Positions 24,939 through 35,064 of a DNA stretch of 43,973 nucleotides are shown piece after piece. Where the stretch lies: NCBI GenBank assembly GCA_902772915.1, contig CACYCE010000013.1, positions 1 through 43,973 of the forward strand, read 5' to 3'. Numbering within the stretch: position 1 is the first letter of the stretch; every line of letters starts with the position of its first letter. The notes beneath the pieces are model-generated. The model ran no database searches, was not told the origin of the DNA, and saw only the letters and a list, made by a program, of their open reading frames with translations. The position numbers were made by a program, and so were the translations under genes. The DNA is from an uncultured Erysipelotrichaceae bacterium. Its GTDB lineage: Bacteria; Bacillota_I; Bacilli_A; RFN20; CAG-288.

Positions 24939-26041
24939 TACTCGGCATCGATACTTCGACCTATTTTGAGGAAGAAGAAGTCAAGGCTAAATATTATAGA
25001 GACGGGAAAGAAGTTGATCCTCTTAAAGAATTTAGAAACAACAATGTAAGTCACATGAGAATAAGAATTTGGAATGATCCTTATTCTGAAGATAAGAAGC
25101 CTTATCTAGGAGGAACTTCCGATTTAGATAAAGCCATTAGATTATCTAAGATAGCTTCATCTTACGGCTATAAATTGCTCTGGGATTTCCATTATTCAGA
25201 TTTCTGGGCTGATCCAGGTAAACAAATTTGCCCTAAAGCGTGGAAAGATTTAACTTTCGAACAAGTTTGCAAAGAAGTTTATAAATTTACTAAAGAGTGC
25301 TTAATTAAGGCCAAAGAAAACGATTTAGATATCAGCTTGGTTCAAATCGGTAATGAAATCACTAATGGTATGATTTGGCCTTTTGGTAAATTAGATGAAT
25401 CTACTACTCCTAGAGGTAATTATGAACATCTAAGTTTGTTACTTAAAGAAGGTATTAAAGCCGCTAGAGAAGTCTTTCCTAAAATTAAGATTATCATTCA
25501 TTTAGAGAGAAGTTACGATCAAGTAGTCTACGCTGAATATTTCGATCATTTGAAGCAATACAACGTCGATTACGATATTATCGGTATGTCATATTACCCT
25601 TATTGGCACGGAACTTTCAAACAATTCTTCGCTAATGTGAATATGTGCCAACAGAGATTTAATAAAGATGTCATGGTCATGGAATTAGGATATAGCTTCA
25701 CTTTAGAAGACTATATTTTAAATAACAACGGCCAAGCTCAATTGGTAGTTAATGGTAATAGTAAGGATTTAATATCTAATTTGCCTTATCCTATAACTAA
25801 ACAAGGGCAAGCTCAATTTATAGAAGAATTTCTAAAATTAGCTAAAGAAAACAATGTTAAAGGTGTCTTCTATTGGGAACCTATGTGGATTCCTTGCGAG
25901 GACAAGATTTGCTGGGCTTCTAAAGAAGGTCAAGCTTACATTCACGAAGAAGGTAAATCTACTAGAAACGAATGGTCTAATCAATGCCTATTCGATTACA
26001 AAGGTGAAATGAATCCTTCCTTCGATAAATTCAAAATTTAA
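24935..26041 (+). CDS. GH53 endo-beta-1,4-galactanase without signal peptide
   Basis: A 368-residue TIM-barrel glycosidase that cleaves beta-1,4-galactan chains. The protein starts directly at the first barrel strand (ILGIDTSTY), so it is cytosolic. The acid/base Glu141 is in VQIGNEITNG and the nucleophile Glu250 in [23 protein letters not shown] and [10 protein letters not shown] are further GH53 hallmarks. GH53 enzymes are usually secreted, so this one probably trims imported galacto-oligosaccharides. It overlaps the zinc-ribbon gene by 4 nt. A secreted relative is encoded at 26549-28654. Confidence 0.93.
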   Translation: MILGIDTSTYFEEEEVKAKYYRDGKEVDPLKEFRNNNVSHMRIRIWNDPYSEDKKPYLGGTSDLDKAIRLSKIASSYGYKLLWDFHYSDFWADPGKQICPKAWKDLTFEQVCKEVYKFTKECLIKAKENDLDISLVQIGNEITNGMIWPFGKLDESTTPRGNYEHLSLLLKEGIKAAREVFPKIKIIIHLERSYDQVVYAEYFDHLKQYNVDYDIIGMSYYPYWHGTFKQFFANVNMCQQRFNKDVMVMELGYSFTLEDYILNNNGQAQLVVNGNSKDLISNLPYPITKQGQAQFIEEFLKLAKENNVKGVFYWEPMWIPCEDKICWASKEGQAYIHEEGKSTRNEWSNQCLFDYKGEMNPSFDKFKI

Positions 26042-26047
26042 TAAAAT

Positions 26048-26533
26048 ATGGAAAAAATGAATAGACGAGAGAAAACATATATCAAATCGTTCTTCGCGAT
26101 GATAATAATTCTATTGATATTAGGAATAGTTTCTTTCGTCTATTCCATTGTTGAAATTTTCAACACTCAAACCCTAAACAACAATATCTTCGAACTTATT
26201 TACATGGGTCTACATTTAATCATAGTAGTCTTTATACTCATGATGACTAAATCCAGTTTAAATAAGGAAGAGTCGGTGGTTTTTAAACCTCTGATGATGC
26301 AAAAGGGAGATAGATTTCCCAATAGAAAAGCTCAAGTAATAGCTTTGATATTAGGAATAGGAGGATTATTTTGCGCTATTTATTTCTTCTTAGTGCAAAT
26401 AGGTGTGTCTTTGCCTAAACCTAACTTTCCTATTACACTGATATTAGATTTAGTCAATTCACCTTTAACTGTTGCAATATTAGGATTCTACAGTTTTTTT
26501 TACCCGTATGTACTTTTAAAAAAGGATAACTAA
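26048..26533 (+). CDS. Four-TM membrane protein of unknown function
   Basis: A 161-residue protein with hydrophobic segments at about 13-34, 48-65, 94-115 and 125-153, and a basic loop between the second and third (GDRFPNRKAQ). No family is recognised. It begins 6 nt after the cytosolic GH53 gene and ends 15 nt before the GH53 lipoprotein gene, so it belongs to the operon. A strong ribosome binding site is not visible before it, which suggests translational coupling. Confidence 0.7.
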   Translation: MEKMNRREKTYIKSFFAMIIILLILGIVSFVYSIVEIFNTQTLNNNIFELIYMGLHLIIVVFILMMTKSSLNKEESVVFKPLMMQKGDRFPNRKAQVIALILGIGGLFCAIYFFLVQIGVSLPKPNFPITLILDLVNSPLTVAILGFYSFFYPYVLLKKDN

Positions 26534-28654
<2,121 letters not shown>

Positions 28655-28659
28655 ACAAT

Positions 28660-30357
28660 ATGAAAAGAGGATATAAATTATTAATAACCTTAGTCAGTTT
28701 CGGATTCCTGGCTTCTTGTTCTTCTCCTACTTCTTCAGCTGCAGCTTCTAGTGTTGTTTCAAGCGCTGCTATTTCTTCTGAGGCTTCTTCCTTAATTTCA
28801 TCTTTGTCAATTTCTTCTCAGGAACCTGATTACGATGAATATACAGGTTACAAGATGGCTGATGACCCTAGTGAAAATTATGGAATCGATACTACTATCT
28901 CCAATGAAAATAGTACGGTAAATTACGAAATCTTCGTCAGATCTTTTTACGATACTGATGGAAATGGCATAGGTGATTTAAATGGGGTTAAAGCTAAATT
29001 GCCTTATTTAAAATCTATGGGATTTAAGACTTTGTGGTTGATGCCTATTTTCCCTTCACCTACTTATCACGGCTACGATGTAACTGATTATTATAGAATC
29101 AACTCTGCTTTTGGTAGCATGGATGATTTCGAATCTCTAGTTAACGAAGCGAAAAACTACAATATCGACATCATGTTAGATATGGTTTTAAATCACTGTT
29201 CTACAAAATCAGATTACTTTAAGCAATCTAAAGAGGATTACTTGAAAGAGAAACAAGGCTTAGTAGTAGAAAACAGCAAAGCTGATTGGATCAATTGGAA
29301 AGATGATTCTGCTACAAATTACGAAGCTAGCTTTGCTGGAGGTATGGCTGATTTCAATTTAGATAGTGAAGGTGTCCGTGCAGAATTTGAAAATATCTGT
29401 AAATTTTGGATTGAAAAAGGTGTTAAAGGGTTCAGATTAGACGCGGTTTTATATTATTACAATAACACTTCTAAAAATGTCGCTTTCTTAAACTGGTTAG
29501 AAGATACTTGTCACAAATACGATGAAAACTTTTACATGGTTGGTGAATGTTGGACTTCTGATGCTGTATTAAATAGTTACGCCAATTCTAAATGCGATTC
29601 TTTCTTTAGATTTGGAAATTCTCTTAACGGTGAATACAATCCTATCAATTTACTTAAAGAGAGAACTAAATCTAGCTTGTACGCTGAATATATCGAAAAG
29701 AACGAGAAAATTGCTAAGAGCAATAGATCTACTTTCTATTCATCTTATTTCTTATCTAATCACGATGAGGATCGTCCTTCTAAGAGCTTAGATGGTGATA
29801 AATATAAAGCGGCTCTTTCGTTAAATTATTTAATGCCTGGTACTCCTTATATGTATTATGGTGAAGAAATCGCTATGAAAGGTCAAAGGAAGACTGCTCC
29901 TGATGATTACTCTGATGTTAAAAGAAGATTGCCCATGATTTGGTCTTCTTCATCAAAAACAGGTCAATGCAATTTCCCTGAATCGGGAAGGGAAGATTTA
30001 GATACTACTGTTCAAGTTACTCAAGGGGTGGAAGATTTAGAAAAAGATCCTTTCTCTTATTTAAATCACGCTAAGAAAGTAATCAACATTAGAAATAAAT
30101 ACAGCAAACTATTTAAAGAAGGTGTATTTACTTCTATGGTTTCTTCTTTAAAAACCGAAGAAAGACCTTTGATGGCTTACAAGATTGCCAATGGTGAAGA
30201 CTATCTAATAGTAGTTCATAATTTCTCTTCTAAGAATGCGGAAGTTACTTCACCTGGAAGTGAAATAGTAGAATCTATAAACACCAATCATAAGATTCCT
30301 TCTTTAAAGGATGGGAAACTTAGAATAGGTGCGTGTTCTACTGTCATAATGCGATAA
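28660..30357 (+). CDS. Surface alpha-amylase-family (GH13) lipoprotein
   Basis: A 565-residue lipoprotein with lipobox LASC (Cys20) and a Ser/Ala-rich linker to about residue 55. The GH13 barrel shows YEIFVRSFYDTDGNGIGDL at about 89-107, nucleophile Asp261 in GFRLDAVL, acid/base Glu296 in MVGECW and Asp369 in SNHDEDRP. It most likely cuts starch or maltodextrin; exact specificity cannot be told. An upstream TTG at 28630 is in frame but would put ten odd residues before a perfect signal peptide, so ATG 28660 is chosen. The start lies 5 nt after the GH53 lipoprotein stop. Confidence 0.93.
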   Translation: MKRGYKLLITLVSFGFLASCSSPTSSAAASSVVSSAAISSEASSLISSLSISSQEPDYDEYTGYKMADDPSENYGIDTTISNENSTVNYEIFVRSFYDTDGNGIGDLNGVKAKLPYLKSMGFKTLWLMPIFPSPTYHGYDVTDYYRINSAFGSMDDFESLVNEAKNYNIDIMLDMVLNHCSTKSDYFKQSKEDYLKEKQGLVVENSKADWINWKDDSATNYEASFAGGMADFNLDSEGVRAEFENICKFWIEKGVKGFRLDAVLYYYNNTSKNVAFLNWLEDTCHKYDENFYMVGECWTSDAVLNSYANSKCDSFFRFGNSLNGEYNPINLLKERTKSSLYAEYIEKNEKIAKSNRSTFYSSYFLSNHDEDRPSKSLDGDKYKAALSLNYLMPGTPYMYYGEEIAMKGQRKTAPDDYSDVKRRLPMIWSSSSKTGQCNFPESGREDLDTTVQVTQGVEDLEKDPFSYLNHAKKVINIRNKYSKLFKEGVFTSMVSSLKTEERPLMAYKIANGEDYLIVVHNFSSKNAEVTSPGSEIVESINTNHKIPSLKDGKLRIGACSTVIMR

Positions 30358-30389
30358 TTTAAAGTAATTTTATAGGAGGTTAATTTTAT

Positions 30390-33143
30390 ATGAAAAGAAA
30401 ATTTTGTGCACTTTTAATCGCTGTTGCTTCTTTGTCTTTAGTTGGATGTAACAATCAAAATACTAGCGTAGTTAGTTCTGCTAATCAAAGTTCTCAAGTT
30501 TCTTCTGTTGCTTCTTCAGCTGCTTCATCAGCTGTTGTTTCTTCAGTTGCAGCTTCTTCAGCTAGTTCCTCACTTGTCTCTTCTGAAAATCATTCAGTAG
30601 ATATTGATGTTGGTCAAGCTCCTACTTTCCAAGAAGATGCTTTATATATCCATTATTGGAGAGCAGATGGAACGTATAAAAATTGGGATCTTTGGCTTTG
30701 GGATAATAGCAAATCCGGAGCAGCTTACGCATTTAACGGCAAAGATGATTGGGGAGTCATTATGGCTATACCTCTATCTACCTTTGCTAAATTAGATAGT
30801 GATAATCAATTAGGTTTGATTGTCAGAAAAGGTGGAGATTCCTGGGCTGAAAAAGATTTGAACGGCTCAGATACTTACGTTGATTTATCTAAATTCAAAA
30901 AAGATGAAAATGGTATCTATCACCTCTATTTAATCTCCGGAGAAGCTTCGGTTTATTACAATAAGGAAAGAGGAGTAATAGGAGCAATTAGAATGGCGAC
31001 TTTCGTCTCTGAAACTTCCATTTCTTTAAAGGCTACTATAGGTATTACTAAATACGTCTTGAAGAAAGATGGTGTAGATTTACTTTCTAAAGATATTAAT
31101 AAGACTAAATCTACTTCTATAACTTTACCTGCTCCATTAGATTACATGGCTGGTTATACTGTCGAAGCGACTTTAGAAAATGGAGATACTTTAACTTCTT
31201 CTGTTACTAAGACTTTGTTATTCAATTCAAAGTCTTTCAATGACACTTACAACTACGATGGAGATGACTTAGGTGTCACTTACACTAGTTCTAAATCTAC
31301 TTTCAAAGTCTGGTCACCTCTATCCAGCAAGATTGTTTTAAGAATTTATGAATCAGGTACTCCTAAATCTGTAGATGCTTCTAAAGGTGATGATACTTTC
31401 GCTTCTTACGATATGACTAAAGGTGAAAAGGGAGTCTTTTCTGCTGAAGTACCTGGAGATTTAGATGGTAAATATTACACCTATGTAGTAACTAATGGTG
31501 AATATAAAGAAAAAGAAACTATCGATCCTTACGCTAAAGCTTGTGGTGTCAACGGTATTAGAGGTATGATTGTTGACTTCGATAAAACCAATCCTGAAAA
31601 TTGGGATTTAACCGCTCCTTCACCTTACGATAGAAAAGAATTGACCGTCTATGAAACTCACGTTGCTGATGTTACTTCTTCAAAGACCTGGCAAGGTATA
31701 GAAGGGAATAGAAAACTCTTTTCAGGTATGCATGAAAAAGGCACTACTTACACTGAAGGTGGAGTTACTGTTAAGACCGGGTTTGACCATATTAAAGAAT
31801 TAGGTGTCAACGCTGTTCAAATCTTACCTTTCTTTGATCAAGCTAACGATGAGGTTAATCCTACTTTCAACTGGGGTTACAATCCTTCTAATTACAATTG
31901 TTTAGAAGGTAGTTATTCTTCTAATCCTTATGATGGTTATGTTCGTATTAGAGAAATGAAATCTCTAATCAAAGATTTCACTGACAATGGTATGAATATC
32001 ATCATGGATGTTGTTTATAATCACACTAACGGTGCTATAGGTTCTAATTTTGATATTATCATGCCTGGCTATTATTACAGATATACTGGAACTCTAGAAT
32101 TATCTAATGGTAGTGGATGTGGCAACGAAACTGCTTCTGATCACTATATGTTTAGAAAGTTCATGATTGATTCCGCTAAATTCTGGGCTAAAGAATATAA
32201 GTTGGGTGGTTTCAGATTTGATTTGATGGGTTTACATGATATTGAAACTATGAACCAATTAACTGCTGCTGTTAAAGAAATCAATCCTAATATCGTGATT
32301 TATGGTGAACCTTGGGCAGGAGGAACTTCTACTTTAGGTGGCTCCTATGCTACTGGCGTTCCTGCTAACCAGCAAAATGGTGGTAAATATGTCGGATATG
32401 GTGCTTTCAACGATAAGATTAGAGACAGCTTAATTAAAGGTGGCTTATCAGCTGCTACTGAACTAGGCTGGATCACTACTAAGGATCCTATTGCTGGAAG
32501 TGATCAAGGTGCTTTAATTAAAGGTGTTAGAGGTGTGGCTAATGCTACTCCTATTGATGATCCTGATAAAGTAGTAACCTATGTAACCTGCCACGATAAT
32601 TACACTTTATATGATCGTGCTATCGCTACTAAAGAATACACTTCTGAAGATGATGCTATCTTAGCAAAGATGAATGTCTTAGCTAACTCTGTGGTCTTTA
32701 CATCTCAAGGTACTTCCTTCATGTTAGCAGGTGAAGAATTCTTAAGAACCAAGCAAGGTAATTCTAACTCTTACAACGCTTCTTATGAAGTTAATGAATT
32801 AGATTATTCTTTGAAGATTAAGCATCAAGATATGTTTAAGTCATATCAAAAGATGATCGCTTTAAAACAGACTTTAGATGGCTTACATCTAGATAAAGAA
32901 GGAATTAAAAACTTCAATCCTGTTTTATCTAGCGACACCTCTACCTTGTCTTATTCTTTGAAGGATAATAGTGGAAATAGGGAATTCAAAGTCTTCCATG
33001 TTAACGGCTTAGGAACTAATCAAAAAGTCGATTTAAGCGGATATAATTTGTATTATTCCACTATTGATGGTGAGTCTAAGATTCTCTCTGATGCGACTGA
33101 ATTGAAGCCTTATGAGACGTTAGTTGCCTATAAAAGTTTGTAA
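30390..33143 (+). CDS. Surface type I pullulanase lipoprotein with CBM41
   Basis: A 917-residue lipoprotein with lipobox LVGC (Cys20) and a long Ser/Ala/Val linker to about residue 68. Next is a CBM41 alpha-glucan-binding domain (about 84-190: YIHYWRADGTYKNWDLWLW), an Ig-like segment (about 200-280), a CBM48-like region (about 290-400) and the GH13 barrel. The type I pullulanase motif NWGYNPSNY is at 494-502, nucleophile Asp611 in GFRFDLMG, acid/base Glu640 in YGEPWAGG and Asp736 in TCHDNY. It cleaves alpha-1,6 branches of glucans. Last gene of the operon, followed by a terminator. Confidence 0.95.
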   Translation: MKRKFCALLIAVASLSLVGCNNQNTSVVSSANQSSQVSSVASSAASSAVVSSVAASSASSSLVSSENHSVDIDVGQAPTFQEDALYIHYWRADGTYKNWDLWLWDNSKSGAAYAFNGKDDWGVIMAIPLSTFAKLDSDNQLGLIVRKGGDSWAEKDLNGSDTYVDLSKFKKDENGIYHLYLISGEASVYYNKERGVIGAIRMATFVSETSISLKATIGITKYVLKKDGVDLLSKDINKTKSTSITLPAPLDYMAGYTVEATLENGDTLTSSVTKTLLFNSKSFNDTYNYDGDDLGVTYTSSKSTFKVWSPLSSKIVLRIYESGTPKSVDASKGDDTFASYDMTKGEKGVFSAEVPGDLDGKYYTYVVTNGEYKEKETIDPYAKACGVNGIRGMIVDFDKTNPENWDLTAPSPYDRKELTVYETHVADVTSSKTWQGIEGNRKLFSGMHEKGTTYTEGGVTVKTGFDHIKELGVNAVQILPFFDQANDEVNPTFNWGYNPSNYNCLEGSYSSNPYDGYVRIREMKSLIKDFTDNGMNIIMDVVYNHTNGAIGSNFDIIMPGYYYRYTGTLELSNGSGCGNETASDHYMFRKFMIDSAKFWAKEYKLGGFRFDLMGLHDIETMNQLTAAVKEINPNIVIYGEPWAGGTSTLGGSYATGVPANQQNGGKYVGYGAFNDKIRDSLIKGGLSAATELGWITTKDPIAGSDQGALIKGVRGVANATPIDDPDKVVTYVTCHDNYTLYDRAIATKEYTSEDDAILAKMNVLANSVVFTSQGTSFMLAGEEFLRTKQGNSNSYNASYEVNELDYSLKIKHQDMFKSYQKMIALKQTLDGLHLDKEGIKNFNPVLSSDTSTLSYSLKDNSGNREFKVFHVNGLGTNQKVDLSGYNLYYSTIDGESKILSDATELKPYETLVAYKSL

Positions 33144-33205
33144 AAGCTAAAAATTTTTGTACGCAAAGCATAAATGTAAACGCTCTCATAGAAAATATAT
33201 ATTAT

Positions 33206-33235
33206 AAAAAAAGCCCGAGAAATTGGGCTTTTTTT
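33206..33235. terminator. Terminator after the pullulanase gene
   Basis: GCCC (33213-33216) pairs with GGGC (33225-33228), extended by a run of A on one side and T on the other. The flanking A and T tracts could make it work in both directions. Confidence 0.85.
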
Positions 33236-33262
33236 AAATAGTTAATATATAAATTATATATG

Positions 33263-33291
33263 TTGCAAAATATAACTACCGAGATTATATT
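33263..33291 (+). promoter_or_regulatory. Promoter of the sugar ABC-transporter operon
   Basis: TTGCAA (33263-33268), a 17-bp spacer and TATATT (33286-33291). The leader to the start codon is about 70 nt. AGGAGG is at 33347-33352, which leaves an unusually long 16-nt gap to the ATG. Confidence 0.7.
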
Positions 33292-33368
33292 TATGTTATG
33301 GAATTATCTTTTGCCTAATGTATTATTGGTAAAGGACTATTTGATGAGGAGGTTAATCTAAAAGATAT

Positions 33369-34994
33369 ATGAAAATCAAAAAATTCCTTACTACTTCACT
33401 TTCAGCTACCGCTTTAATGCTCGGTTTAGCTGCTTGTAACGGTGGAGGGGGCTCTAGTGCTGCCACTTCTTCTGCTGCTACTTCTTCTGCTGCTTCAATT
33501 GCTTCTAGTGCGGCAAGCGCTACTTCTACCAACCCTTTAGCTGGTAAATACACTATCACTGTTTGGGTTTCTGAAGCTGATGGTGTCACTGATTTGACCG
33601 AAGATCAAATCGAAGCTTTTGAACAAGCTAACCCTGGAATCGATATCGAAGCTACTATCGAAGGTGTTTCCGAATCTAACGCCGCAGGTCAAATGTTATT
33701 AGATATCGATGCTGGTGCGGATATTTATTGTTTCGCTCAAGACCAATTTGCGAGATTAGTTCAAGGTCAGGCTTTATCTCAATTGGGTCAAGGTGCTGCT
33801 TCTTATGTAGTTACTAACAACTCTGCTTCTTCCGCCAACGCCGTTAAATCTGGAGATGCTTACTACGCTTATCCTTTAACTGCGGATAATGGCTACTTCA
33901 TGTACTATGATAAGAGTGTTATTCAAGAATCTAGTTTAGGTGATTTAGATAAAATTATTGCTGATGTCAAAGCTGCAAACAAGAAGATTTCTTGGAATTT
34001 AGGTACTGATGGCGGCTGGTACATCGCCGGTTGGTTCTTCGGTAATGGTTGTGTCTCTAACTGGACTACCGATGCCGATGGAAACTTCACTTCCGTTTAC
34101 GATACATTTAATTCAGACGAAGGTTTAGTCGCTGCTAAAGCTATGAAAGCTTTCTTCGATTCTGGTGTTTATAATCACTCCGCTTCTGCGGCTGATTTTG
34201 ATGCTGCCATTCCTTCTGCTGCTGTTGTCTCTGGTACTTGGGATTACAAGACCGCTAAAGATATCTTAGGTAATAACTTAGGTGCTGTTGAATTACCTAA
34301 AGTCAAAGTTGGTGATCATTCTTATCACCTCGGTTCTTTCTCCGGTATGAAATTAATGGGTGTCAAACCTCAAACTGATGCTAAGAGAAACGCTGTCTTA
34401 CATCAATTAGCTCAATACTTAACTGGTGAAACTTGCTCTGTTCAAAGAGCTACTGAATTCGGTTGGGGTCCTTCTAACTTAGCCGCTCAAAAATCTTCTG
34501 TCGTTACAAGCAACCCTGCTTTATCTGCTTTAGCTGCTCAAAGCGCTTATGCGGTTCCTCAAGGTCAAATTTCCGGTGGATGGTGGGATTTAGCTGTTGC
34601 TTTAGGTACTTCCATCCAAGCTGCTACTGATGAAGATGGTCTTAAAGCTGCTTTAAAGACTTACGAAGATGCTACTAAAGAATTAGCTAAACCTTTCGTC
34701 TTAGAGAAGGTCTCTTTAATCGGTTCTATCGGTGGAGAAACCTGGAATAATGATCACGATTTAGTTAAACAAAACGATGGTTCATATGTTTTAGAAAGCA
34801 TCGCTTTAACTGCAGGTGAAGAATTCAAAGCCAGAGCTAACCACGGTTGGGATAAATCTTTAGGTTTTGATAATTTAACTTCAAGCGAAAACTTTGAAAG
34901 TGCTAACGGAAATATTAAAGTTGTAAAATCTGGCACTTATAGAGTTGTTGTTGATAAAGATTTCACTAAGATCACTATTTCTGAACTTCAATAA
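33369..34994 (+). CDS. Sugar-binding lipoprotein of the ABC importer with C-terminal starch-binding-like module
   Basis: A 541-residue extracytoplasmic solute-binding protein of the MalE class. The lipobox is LAAC (Cys23), followed by a Gly/Ser/Ala linker to about residue 53. The periplasmic-binding-type fold runs to about residue 435 (start ITVWVSEADGVTDL; later SGTWDYKTAK and GGWWDLAVALG). From about 447 to the end is an extra beta module with the pattern IGGETWNND...GEEFKARANHGWDKSLGF...GTYRVVVD, which resembles SusE/SusF-type starch-binding domains. Binding proteins normally end before this. Heads the operon with permeases and ATPase. Confidence 0.92.
   Translation: MKIKKFLTTSLSATALMLGLAACNGGGGSSAATSSAATSSAASIASSAASATSTNPLAGKYTITVWVSEADGVTDLTEDQIEAFEQANPGIDIEATIEGVSESNAAGQMLLDIDAGADIYCFAQDQFARLVQGQALSQLGQGAASYVVTNNSASSANAVKSGDAYYAYPLTADNGYFMYYDKSVIQESSLGDLDKIIADVKAANKKISWNLGTDGGWYIAGWFFGNGCVSNWTTDADGNFTSVYDTFNSDEGLVAAKAMKAFFDSGVYNHSASAADFDAAIPSAAVVSGTWDYKTAKDILGNNLGAVELPKVKVGDHSYHLGSFSGMKLMGVKPQTDAKRNAVLHQLAQYLTGETCSVQRATEFGWGPSNLAAQKSSVVTSNPALSALAAQSAYAVPQGQISGGWWDLAVALGTSIQAATDEDGLKAALKTYEDATKELAKPFVLEKVSLIGSIGGETWNNDHDLVKQNDGSYVLESIALTAGEEFKARANHGWDKSLGFDNLTSSENFESANGNIKVVKSGTYRVVVDKDFTKITISELQ
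33465..33494 (+). repeat. Tandem repeat in the lipoprotein linker
   Basis: Two exact head-to-tail copies of the 15-bp unit ACTTCTTCTGCTGCT, which encode TSSAA twice in the linker after the lipid anchor. Similar but imperfect Ser/Ala codon repeats occur in the linkers of the three enzyme lipoproteins upstream. Confidence 0.85.
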
Positions 34995-35013
34995 TTAAAT
35001 CAATTTGTTAATG

Positions 35014-35050
35014 TGGGTTGGGGAAAACTTTACCCCAACCCATTCTTTTT
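35014..35050 (+). terminator. Intra-operon terminator between binding-protein and permease genes
   Basis: TGGGTTGGGG (35014-35023) pairs perfectly with CCCCAACCCA (35033-35042), followed by TTCTTTTT. Position between a highly produced binding protein and its permeases suggests partial termination or message stabilisation to set protein ratios. Confidence 0.88.
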
Positions 35051-35064
35051 AGAGAGGAGATAAT

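Noticed and set aside
33176-33188. TGTAACGCTCTCA, resembling a catabolite-responsive (cre) element
   Set aside because: It is one base short of the cre consensus TGNAANCGNWNNCA, so the two halves are out of register. It lies upstream of the next operon's promoter and could still be a weak site, but I do not call it.
33353-33589. Minus-strand open frame rich in Ala and Glu opposite the binding-protein linker
   Set aside because: Its composition is the mirror of the Ser/Ala codon repeats of the linker on the plus strand; it has no ribosome binding site.
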